A DNA stretch of 64,000 nucleotides from Malaya genurostris (lineage: Eukaryota; Arthropoda; Insecta; Diptera; Culicidae): assembly GCF_030247185.1 (NCBI RefSeq), contig NC_080571.1, positions 254,545,771 through 254,609,770 on the forward strand, written 5' to 3'. Positions 41,421 through 50,175 of this stretch are shown one piece after another; positions within the stretch are counted from its first letter, which is position 1, and the number at the start of each line of letters is the position of its first letter. The position numbers and the translations under genes were made by a program. The notes below the pieces were generated by a model. That model worked only from the letters and a program-made list of their open reading frames with translations. It was not told where the DNA came from and ran no database searches.

Positions 41421-44403
41421 TGTAACGGCAGGTGTCAAGTCTACTCTTATCCCTACAACGTCACCCATTGTTTGCTCAAATTCCACCGTACATTCTGCAT
41501 CGATATCCAATAACTCAACTTTAACCAAACCTAATCGTCACTCGAACCGATCAATAACAATTTATTACCAAAACGTCCGTGGTTTACGCACGAAAACCAA
41601 CGCACTTTTTTCGTCCCTTTCTGCCTCTGATTACGACGTGGTAGTGCTCACAGAAACCTGGCTTAATGACAACATACTCGACGCAGAGCTTACCGACCAG
41701 TATAATATATATCGGTGTGATCGTAACATTCAGAATAGCCAGTATCTCCGTGGTGGCGGTGTCTTGATTGGAATCAAAAAAGTTATCCAGAGCAATACTG
41801 TTTACGTTCATGCAGCGGACCGTCTTGAGCAGATAGCAGTCCGTGTCGCATGCGATAGCACTTCTTTCGTTATTTGTGTTATCTATTTACCGCCGAGCTC
41901 CGATCTTTCTCTATATGAGCAACATGCCTTTTGTGTGAATGAGCTTTACAATAAATTTGGTGATCGTGGTAGGATTGTAGTTTTAGGCGACTACAATCTA
42001 CCGTTATTACGCTGGAACCTGGATGAGGATATAGGGTGTCTACTGCCAAACAATGCGTCATCAGAACATGAACTTCTATTAGTTGAAACCATGATTGCCT
42101 CTGGTTTACAACAAATAAACTTCTTGACGAACCAATATGGAAACCTACTCGATTTAGCATTCGTTAGTTATGCCAATGATTGCGAAATATTCGCACCACC
42201 CTCGCCTCTGATGAAGCTCGACCACCATCACTACCCTTTCGTTTTAAAATTTGAAGTTTCACACTCGTTGCCTTCGAATGACGATGCGGACATGTTCTTC
42301 GATTTCAATCAATGCAATTATCAAGAATTAAATGATCAAATTTCACGTGTAAATTGGGTTGAATTACTCACGCAGGGCAATTTGGATGAAGCAACAGAAA
42401 AGTTTTATTGTGAATTAGATTCGATTTTTCAACATTTCGTTCCTCGAAGAAGGCGCAAGCGAAATTTTAACAACAGACGACCTTGGTGGAATGAAGAACT
42501 GCGCAATCTGCGGAATCGCCTTAGGAAGGCTCGCAAACGATTTTTTCGGACAAAAAATGCAGACGATAAACTACTCGTACGGAGTTTGGAACTGCAATTT
42601 GAATCATTGAACGCATCGTGTTTTCGGTTGTACGTTTCTCGGATGGAGACCTATTTGAAGGACGACCCGAAGCAATTTTGGTCTTATTTGCGGACTAAAA
42701 CGTCCTCCCGTGGAATTCCAGTTAATGTCCACTATCGCGACCAATCTTCATCGACAGTTCCAGGTTCTGCTAACCTATTCTCGTCATTCTTTCAAAGTGT
42801 GCTAAGTAATAACTCACCGCCTTTGTCAGAATCGTACCTGAGTAGTCTACCGATGTATTTACTGAACTTACCTGCTACGGCTTTCACTGAACGCGAAGTA
42901 CACAATAATCTACGACAAGTCGATGGATCCAAAGGGCCAGGATCGGACGGGCTACCACCGTCTTTCGTGATGGAGTGCTCTTCTGCTTTGGCTTTACCTG
43001 TATCTCTGCTTTTCAACCGCTCTCTTGCTGAACAATATTTCCCAGCGAAGTGGAAAAAAGCTTTGATAGTTCCAGTTCACAAAACCGGCAACGTACACGA
43101 CGTCACAAACTACAGAGGCATCTCAATTCTGAGCTGCTTACCTAAAGTATTCGAGCGTATGCTGTTAGATCTTATTTACCCCTCAGTAAAACATATCATA
43201 TCCACTGAACAGCACGGGTTTGTCAGAAAGCGGTCTACTACTACAAACCTAATGAGCTACGTTTCAATATTGATCGACAAACTTGAAAAACGGCAACAAG
43301 TCGACGCGATTTACTTTGATTTTTCAAAAGCTTTCGATCGTGTTCCTCATCAGCTCGCAGTGGAAAAATTGAGACGAAACGGATTTCCTGATTGGATAAC
43401 TAATTGGTTTATGTCGTATCTCACTGATCGAAGTGCTACCGTACGAGTCGGAACCGTACTCTCTGAATCCTTCAATGTTACATCGGGTGTTCCACAAGGG
43501 AGTCATCTCGGCCCACTCCTCTTCGTTCTATTCGTTAACGATCTTTGCTGTGTATTGTCGTCATTCAGAATTATGTATGCTGATGATCTCAAACTCTATC
43601 GCATCATCACAAGTCTTTTAGATTGCTGTGCTCTACAAATGGACATTAAGAGGGTTTTAGGCTGGTGTGATAGAAACGGCATGACAGTGAACATCAAGAA
43701 ATGTAATTCAATAACCTTCTCACGAGCACATTCACCGATTTTATTCGATTACTCCATAATGGCGGCTACAATTAGGCGAGTTTCATCTGTTGAAGACTTA
43801 GGCATCATTCTCGATCGCAAGCTCCGCTTCATCGAACAGTTTGCCTTTGTTACTGCGAAAGCCTTTGCAGTTTTGGGACTCATTAAACGCAACACGCAAG
43901 ATTTCAACGATGTGTATTGTCTAAAAACAATTTACATCGCCTTAGTACGAAGTATTTTGGAATATGGAGTTATAATTTGGGCTCCGCATCATAATGTTCA
44001 CATCGACCGGATCGAAAGGGTCCAAAAGTGTTTCGTCCGATTTGCTCTTCGACGACTACCTTGGCAGAATCATCTTCAATTGCCACGTTACGAGAATCGC
44101 TGTGCTCTCATGAACCTACCGACTCTGCAAAATAGACGAGTACATCTACAAAGGATCTTCGTTTTTGATCTACTGACTGATAACATCGATTGCCCCGTGC
44201 TACTCGAAAGAATTCACTTTAACGTTCCAGGAAGATCATTGCGAAGAACGGATTTTCTTAGACGCTCATTTCATCGCACACAGTATGGTCAGAATAATCC
44301 AATGGATGTTTGTTGCCATCGTTTCAACAGCGTGTATCATCTGTTTGATTTTAATATTAGCAAAGACATGTTTAAATCAAAAATATTATTAAGTTACCAT
44401 TAG
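41260..44403 (+). CDS. ORF2 (APE endonuclease and reverse transcriptase) of the CR1-like element
   Basis: 1047 residues if read from the ATG at 41260, which lies inside ORF1 in the +1 frame. The first ~95 residues are a Ser/Asn/Thr-rich linker. Endonuclease: 'YYQNVRGLRTK' (about residue 98), 'VVLTETWLN', 'VVLGDYNLP' and 'LDHHHYPF'. RT: 'KGPGSDGLPPS', 'NYRGISILSC', 'IYFDFSKAFDRVPH', 'SGVPQGSHLGPLL' and 'YADD' (about 773-776). There is no RNase H; the C-terminus ends about 100 residues after the thumb-like region. After the ORF1 stop no in-frame ATG occurs before the endonuclease, so the true start is uncertain. The frame is fully open. Confidence 0.9.
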   Translation: MNYPLCLSKSELVCSLNLFHYCSLHGKKESFFGNLISNHDRHFNFNHNKLNINNVTAGVKSTLIPTTSPIVCSNSTVHSASISNNSTLTKPNRHSNRSITIYYQNVRGLRTKTNALFSSLSASDYDVVVLTETWLNDNILDAELTDQYNIYRCDRNIQNSQYLRGGGVLIGIKKVIQSNTVYVHAADRLEQIAVRVACDSTSFVICVIYLPPSSDLSLYEQHAFCVNELYNKFGDRGRIVVLGDYNLPLLRWNLDEDIGCLLPNNASSEHELLLVETMIASGLQQINFLTNQYGNLLDLAFVSYANDCEIFAPPSPLMKLDHHHYPFVLKFEVSHSLPSNDDADMFFDFNQCNYQELNDQISRVNWVELLTQGNLDEATEKFYCELDSIFQHFVPRRRRKRNFNNRRPWWNEELRNLRNRLRKARKRFFRTKNADDKLLVRSLELQFESLNASCFRLYVSRMETYLKDDPKQFWSYLRTKTSSRGIPVNVHYRDQSSSTVPGSANLFSSFFQSVLSNNSPPLSESYLSSLPMYLLNLPATAFTEREVHNNLRQVDGSKGPGSDGLPPSFVMECSSALALPVSLLFNRSLAEQYFPAKWKKALIVPVHKTGNVHDVTNYRGISILSCLPKVFERMLLDLIYPSVKHIISTEQHGFVRKRSTTTNLMSYVSILIDKLEKRQQVDAIYFDFSKAFDRVPHQLAVEKLRRNGFPDWITNWFMSYLTDRSATVRVGTVLSESFNVTSGVPQGSHLGPLLFVLFVNDLCCVLSSFRIMYADDLKLYRIITSLLDCCALQMDIKRVLGWCDRNGMTVNIKKCNSITFSRAHSPILFDYSIMAATIRRVSSVEDLGIILDRKLRFIEQFAFVTAKAFAVLGLIKRNTQDFNDVYCLKTIYIALVRSILEYGVIIWAPHHNVHIDRIERVQKCFVRFALRRLPWQNHLQLPRYENRCALMNLPTLQNRRVHLQRIFVFDLLTDNIDCPVLLERIHFNVPGRSLRRTDFLRRSFHRTQYGQNNPMDVCCHRFNSVYHLFDFNISKDMFKSKILLSYH

Positions 44404-44477
44404 TGTTAAGTTATACAGCCAAAGTCTGTGCGAAAGGTTAACTCTAATCGAAGACAATAAAGACAATATACAACTTC

Positions 44478-44776
44478 GTATAACTCAAAAAGTAAACATC
44501 CGATCTCAAAACCATTCAATAGCGTTCTGGGTGACGGGGAGATCTTTCATTTGCGACTAGTTTGATCAAAATCGGTCCAGCCATCTCTGAGATCTCGACC
44601 TCTTAGTTGACAACACACATACAGACACACACACATACACACACACACACACAGACATTTGCTCAGTTCGTCGAGCTGAATCGATTGGTATATGTCATTC
44701 GGCCCTCCGGGCCTCGGAAAATTTTTCGAAAGTTTGAGCGAATTCTATACTTATTTTTTATATATATAAAAAAAGG
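44478..44776 (+). repeat. culicine repeat module, copy 1 of a closely matching pair
   Basis: 'tataactcaaaaagtaaaca' through 'cggccctccgggcctcggaa' to 'tatatataaaaaaaggtaa'. Matches 53563-53841 almost base for base. Includes a (CA)n tract at about 44610-44655. It directly abuts the 3' end of the CR1-like element. Confidence 0.9.
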
Positions 44777-45357
44777 TAAAAAAAACAAGAAAGTGGTTCT
44801 ACGTCAAAGTTGCAATGGAAAATGTGCAATACTTCAGTTATAGCGAGGTGGAAAATCAAACCGCATAAGCCAATTATTTAGATTATCAAATTGAACAGAG
44901 GTAGCCGATTTCACTGCAAAAGAAGCACCGTTACAATGCATATTTTGCACATTGTGTTACCATCATAAATAATTGAATATTCCTAAATCGACTACATTTT
45001 GGAGGAACGTCACTCTAAGAAATTATATTGCTTATATATGGAGAATCGTATTCTATTGTTTCAATAACTTATCAGGAACCTTAAACAGAAAAATTGCCTA
45101 CAACATTTCAGCCTTAACTTTTTAACATAAAATGTGGTTTTCGATTGAAGGTTAAAATGAAATAATCAAAAAAAATTAAAAGGCATTTGTTTTTAGTATG
45201 ATTTTTTCGAAAACATCGCAATTCTTCAAAAAGTATTCGACTTTTGTTCAATGTATTTTGTTTTAAGATTGCTGTCTTTTTCGAAAATTTTTGCTACGCG
45301 GACTGTTTTTGAAAACTTTTTCTACGATACCATTTTTTGTGCAATAAACAATTTCCA
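44777..45357. other. spacer, nothing recognised
   Basis: AT-rich, no features. Confidence 0.35.
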
Positions 45358-45984
45358 GTACATCCAAACCTCCATTTACGTAATAATCGGGATCTGGTAA
45401 ATCGAGTTATGACGTAAAAAAAGTTTACGTTATTTTCAATTTTCAACGTAAAAAAAGTTTACGTTATTTGGAATTTCCAACGTAAAAAAAGTTTTCCCTA
45501 TGTATGTATATTATTGGATATGTATAATATACTGGATAACTATGGAGCAAACATTATTAGTATTTGCAGGAAAAGGATGTTCTAGATCGCATCAATTTCC
45601 AAGATGGCGACTTCCGGTTCATCGATATTCGTTACAAACTATCAGAATATGGGTATTTTGGAGCGGGTTTTATGAGTAAATGTTGGAAAACAATGTTTGT
45701 GGTGGTTCTGAATTCCAAGATGGCGACTTCCGGTTTATTGATATTCCTTGAAAACCCTTGCAATATGTATCGATATTACTTGAACTGCTCGAATACCTTC
45801 ATAATATGCATATTTTCGGAACGGTTTTCATGAGTAGGCATTTACATTTTTGAATCAGTAATATCTGCGGCAGATCTACATCATAGCCGGATTTAGTAAA
45901 AAAATGCTAGAATACCAGTCAAATCAGATTATCAAGACTGGTGAAATTGTTGAACAAGTGCCCCTAATAATGCGAAATTCTACA

Positions 45985-47203
45985 TACAGTTACTCACAAA
46001 ATTGATCGTACACACGTATGATGCTACATTTCATTGCAGTTTCCTACTGTTGCTTGCTCGTTTTTAATTTATTTTGAAGTGATTTTACAATGAAAATTGT
46101 TTTGAAACATAATTGAACGAAAACTTGGATTAAAATTATTTTGTTGTTAGAAGTAATCGATTTATAAGGAAATGTATGCCTTTTTTAATCTCACAAAATT
46201 GATCGTCCACCAATATCGACACAATTTACTATGAACTCGTTTTGTGTGTAAACTGTCACTGTTAGAGTAAACAACAATAATAGTTCGTTTTTGCTTTAGT
46301 TTGAGAGTTATAAATTTAAATACAGAGAAAACCGTTATCTCTTTTGTAATGGAAGGCAAAAGATAGTAAAAAGACATTTCTACAAGAAAATTGATCATAA
46401 TAATTGATCGAATGAAGAGCTCAAATATAAAAATTTGAGACCAACAGTGAAACATGGTGGTGGCTGTGTTATGTTGTGGGGTTGTATGGCAGCTTTCAGG
46501 CACAGAAACACTTGAGTTTATCGACCGGAATATGGACAAAATGCTATATATGGATATCCTAAAACGTAACCTAAAACCAAGTGCACAAAAATTAGGACTA
46601 TCATCAGGATATTGCTTCCACCAGGACAATGATCCAAAACACACCTCACAAGTTGTTCGGGAATGGCTGTTACATAACGTTCCTAAGCAATTAGAAGCAC
46701 CACCACTGTCATCAGACATGAATCCCATCGAAAACCCATAAGATAAAATCAATCGGCGGTTCAAGGATACTAACACATCAAACAAAAAACACGCTGAAAC
46801 CGAAAATAAAATAAGTATGGGAAAACATCCGAGCATCTTGCGCAAAGAACTAGTGGACCCAATGCCCCGTCGTTTGTAAGCCGTAATCGACGCTAAGGGA
46901 CGCCACACTAAGTACTAAATTTGATATTCCAATCCGCGTTCCCCAGCTACACTTAATAATGCAGATTTCCATAATGAGTGCGCGATCAATTTTGTGAGAT
47001 AGGACTAAGGCGTTTTTTATTGTAATCGAACCACCAAATGGGAAGAATCTTAATATTTAAATAAAATATATATTGATCCAATTCATGAAATATATAACAT
47101 TGAAATTACAAATATTTTTTTACTTGTAACTTACTAATTGAACAACAAAATGTGAATATGTGATATTTTTTCATGTGTACGATCAATTTTGTGAGTAACT
47201 GTA
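45985..47203 (+). mobile_element. Tc1-like transposon with double repeats at each end
   Basis: The element 45987-47201 begins 'cagttactcacaaaattg' and ends with its inverted copy, flanked by TA on both sides, the Tc1/mariner target duplication. A second copy of the core 'ctcacaaaattgatcg' lies about 197 bp inside each end (46190 and, inverted, 46983). This is the IR/DR layout of some Tc1 elements, where transposase binds two sites per end. The transposase gene is broken. Confidence 0.88.
46410..46918 (+). pseudogene. Tc1-like transposase remnant (DD34E catalytic half)
   Basis: 'VKHGGGCVMLWGC' is followed, after an extra T near 46495 that shifts the frame, by 'GTETLEFI', 'FHQDNDPKHTSQ' (second catalytic Asp) and 'SSDMNPIENP' (catalytic Glu), with a stop where a Trp is expected, then 'LVDPMPRRL' and 'AVIDAKGRHTKY', the standard C-terminus. 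The DNA-binding domains and first Asp are missing, so an internal deletion removed the N-terminal half. Longest open piece 46454-46741. Confidence 0.88.
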
Positions 47204-47814
47204 TTAGGAACTAACGCAGAACTCAGAACCACCTCAAACATCGCTCCCGATATCTCATCATCAAACCCGTTATTGTAGGAGTTTTGAGGAATACTGTAAG
47301 GGGTTTCGAGGGATGCCAATATACTGGAAGTCGCCATCTTGGAATTCAGAATCACCTCAAACATCGTTTTCCAACATGTACTCATCATATCCGTTCCGAA
47401 AATACTCATATTATAAGGGTTTTCAAGGAATATCAATAAACCGGAAGTCGCCATCTTGGATTTCAGAACCACCCCAAACATCATTTTCCAACATCTACTC
47501 ATCTAACCCGTTCCGAAAATACCCGTATTATAGTAATTTCACAGAATATAAATGAGCTGGAAACGATTTTCATTGTATGGAAAAACCTCTTTTTACGAAG
47601 TAGGTTCATAAAAAAAGTATACGTTATTTGGGATTTTGTTCGTAAAAAGAGTTACGTGAAAAGAGATAACGTAAAAAAAGGTAACGTAAACGGAGGTTTG
47701 GGTGTACAACGATTAGATAGATTCAACTAGCAACTGAGTTATAGCTGAGAAATATTTTGAGATCGTCTACTTCTAGAAGGAAGGAAACTTTGAGTAAATT
47801 CATTCCTTTTGGAC

Positions 47815-48960
47815 TGTTAAATCATCTTTGCCTTTCCCATATAGAAAGTCATATTCCATTCGACTCAGTTCGTCGAGTACGCAAAATGTCTGAGTGTGTA
47901 TGTATGTAACAAAATATTCGCTTGATTCTCGGAGGTGCCTGCACCGATTTTCACAAGCTGAGATTCAAATGAAAGGTTTCCTGGTTCCATATGTTAATAT
48001 TGAATTTTATTTGGATTGAGCTTCTGGTTCGGGAGTAACGGCACTCGATTTTTTTCACAGACCGCTTAACCGATTTTTTTCAACTCAGATTTGAACTAAA
48101 AGCCATAACCTGCAATTGAATTTCATCTGGATTCGACTTTCGGTTCCGGAGTTACGGGAAAAACTATGCAAAAAAATGTTAAAATTGCACTCGATTTTCT
48201 CAAAGAGCGCTCGTTCAATTTTCACAAATTTAGGTTCAAATGAAAGGTCTTATAAACCCATATTTTTTACCGAATTTCATTCGGATACGACTTTCTGTTC
48301 CAGAATTACTGGTTGATAAGTATAAAAAATTTCATATTCAGGAGTGTGTTTTTGACAAAGAAAAATCAATCCAAATACAATCAATTAGCCGTAATATTCA
48401 TTGTCTAGGCAGGTATGGTTAGTTGATGACCGAATACGTTGCTTTTGAGTATATCGGATCACCTCTCCTGGTTCCAGAAGTACCGGGGAAGTGCTCGTGT
48501 GCTGCAAACCGGAAATCATTCCAAATTCTCAGAGTCGGCCAGACCATTCTCGACAAACTCAAATTTAAATGAAAAGCATTATGTTTCTACAAGTTGATGT
48601 AGAATTTTATTTAGATCCAGAAATACAGGGTAGTGTGTTTGACATTGTAACCTGTCATATAGAGCGATAATGCAAAAATGTAAAAATTCTTTTAAATTTG
48701 GTTTAAAACTGTTTCAATTTATATTTATCAAATTTATTAAATTCAATTTTATTATTTATGCTAGCTGCTGGCCAAACGAAGCAATTTCATCTATACCGGT
48801 TCCTAGCTCCCGGTTCCGGAACTACCGATATCGTTTTCTCAAAAACAACTGAGATGATTTTCACTAACGAAGAATTCCTATTAACTTGGGTCAAAACTGT
48901 TAAAAATTTAAAAGGTTATGCTAATGTATACCCAAATAAATGTTTTCGCTCTAATTCAAT
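47815..48960 (-). repeat. multi-module culicine interspersed repeat
   Basis: Begins 'tgcctttcccatatagaaag', then 'cgactcagttcgtcgagtac', 'aaaatgtctgagtgtgtatg', and repeated modules with 'ttcaaatgaaaggt' and 'cggttccggagttacggg' phrases at about 47960, 48120, 48240, 48470 and 48800. Same module order as 19690-20760. Confidence 0.8.
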
Positions 48961-48973
48961 ATTCAAAAACTTG

Positions 48974-49753
48974 TTTTAATCCACCTAGTGGTGTAATGAT
49001 GGCTTTCTCATATCAATCATACTATCATATATAATACTGTGATATTCTTCAAAATAATTTTCTTCGATTCTTAAAAGAATAACCGAAATCGGTTTGTTTG
49101 ACCGTCTACTGATGAAAACTATCAATTGGAGAAGATTTGAGGCCGATTTAGAACACTTTTCACGAGTTTTCGACCTGTTCAGTGATAGTATAAAATTTTT
49201 AACACACACCCTATATTTCCGGATCCGGAAGTCGGATTCGGATGAAACTCAGGAATTACGTATGGGATCACAGGACCTTTCATTTGAATATGAAAGGTCC
49301 TGTGAAAATCGGTAGCGCCATCTATGAGAAAAGTTAGAATACATATTTTATTTTTTTTGCACATTTTACCCCATAACTCCCGAACCGGAAGTCGGGTTCA
49401 AATAATATTTAGGAATTTTGTATGAGACTACAAGACTTTTCATTTGAATCTAAGTTTGTGAAAATCGGTTCAGCTATCTCCTAGAAAAGTTGGTGCAAAA
49501 AAACGTTACATACACATGTACGCACATACACACACATACACACACAGACATTTTGCGTACTCGACCAACTGAGTTGAATGGTATATGACACTCGGCACTC
49601 CGGGTCTCGGTTCAAAAGTCGGGTTTCACAGTGATTGCATAACCTTTCTATATGAGAAAGGCAAAAAAAAAGTTTTCTGAAGAACCTCAATAATATTAAT
49701 GAAAAAATGAGTTAAATGAGAAAGGCATCATTACACCACTAGATGGATTTAAA
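48974..49753 (+). mobile_element. culicine interspersed repeat with complete terminal inverted repeats
   Basis: The left end 'ttttaatccacctagtggtg' plus 'taatgatggctttctcat' is mirrored at 49714-49753, giving ~38-bp terminal inverted repeats with few mismatches. Inside are a 'ccggatccggaagtcgg' module, a duplicated 'acctttcatttgaat' phrase, a (CA)n region at 49505-49550 and 'gcataacctttctatatgag'. About 780 bp, no coding. This copy shows that the widespread family is a non-autonomous DNA transposon; I cannot assign the superfamily. Confidence 0.8.
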
Positions 49754-50027
49754 CAGGATTTTAGGGTTTAATTGGCTATGCCTTAACAAATTTTCATGTA
49801 GAATTATCGACCAAGTCCAATTTTCATTTTCCGAAATACTTTCGAAGAATTTTAGAACTAGGTAGCGCGTATTCCCACAAAAATGCTGTATTATTTCATA
49901 TTATTTGAAGAACATACAAAATTTCCAAAGAATAAATATAAATCTACACATCTTCAGAAAGAAAAATGAATGCTGGTTAAATCTACAAAAGTACGTCCCG
50001 TTTCGAATCTGTAGACAAGATAAACTC

Positions 50028-50175
50028 TTAGTAACGGTTTAATGTGTAGAGCGTTGGACTCTCGAGCCAATTGTCTTATGTTTGAGCCTCAACCTGGAAT
50101 TATTTTTAAAGCCAATAAGATCGTATCACTAGCCAAGAAATTGTTATGTACTCTAAGATTCTGCGGTGGTGGCTT
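50028..50175 (+). mobile_element. tRNA-derived SINE, copy 3 (diverged head and part of body)
   Basis: 'acggtttaatgtgtagagcg' (box A region), an anticodon arm 'ttgga ctctcga gccaa' giving anticodon CTC, and 'ttatgtttgagcct' (box B region) align with the head of the SINE at 29199-29395. The following 'gatcgtatcactagccaaga' aligns with 'gaatcgtagcaccagccatg' of that copy. It fades near 'gattctgcggtgg'. Confidence 0.68.

Larger units (their letters stand above)
40400..44475 (+). mobile_element. CR1-like non-LTR retrotransposon, both ORFs open
   Basis: ORF1 encodes a PHD-like zinc finger protein and ORF2 an APE endonuclease plus RT without RNase H, the composition of the CR1/L2 group, to which mosquito T1 and Q elements belong. 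The 3' end reads 'gaagacaataaagacaatat', a short tandem of an 8-9-bp unit in place of a poly(A) tail, as CR1-type elements often show. The 5' end is approximate. The sequence after about 44475 is a culicine repeat. Confidence 0.85.
45358..47707. mobile_element. foldback-type TIR element interrupted by a Tc1-like insertion
   Basis: The ends are 'gtacatccaaacctcc' and, inverted, 'gtacacccaaacctcc', followed on both sides by 'cgtaaaaaaag' arrays. Each arm carries two tandem ~116-bp units containing 'ccaagatggcgacttccggt' (45599 and 45714 left; inverted at 47326 and 47441 right). Excluding the central Tc1-like element the length is about 1.13 kb. No transposase of its own. Superfamily undetermined because I see no clear target duplication. 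Confidence 0.75.

Noticed and set aside
50028..50100. Functional tRNA-Glu gene
   Set aside because: The anticodon stem has a mismatch, the acceptor arm does not close, and the flanks align with the SINE body.
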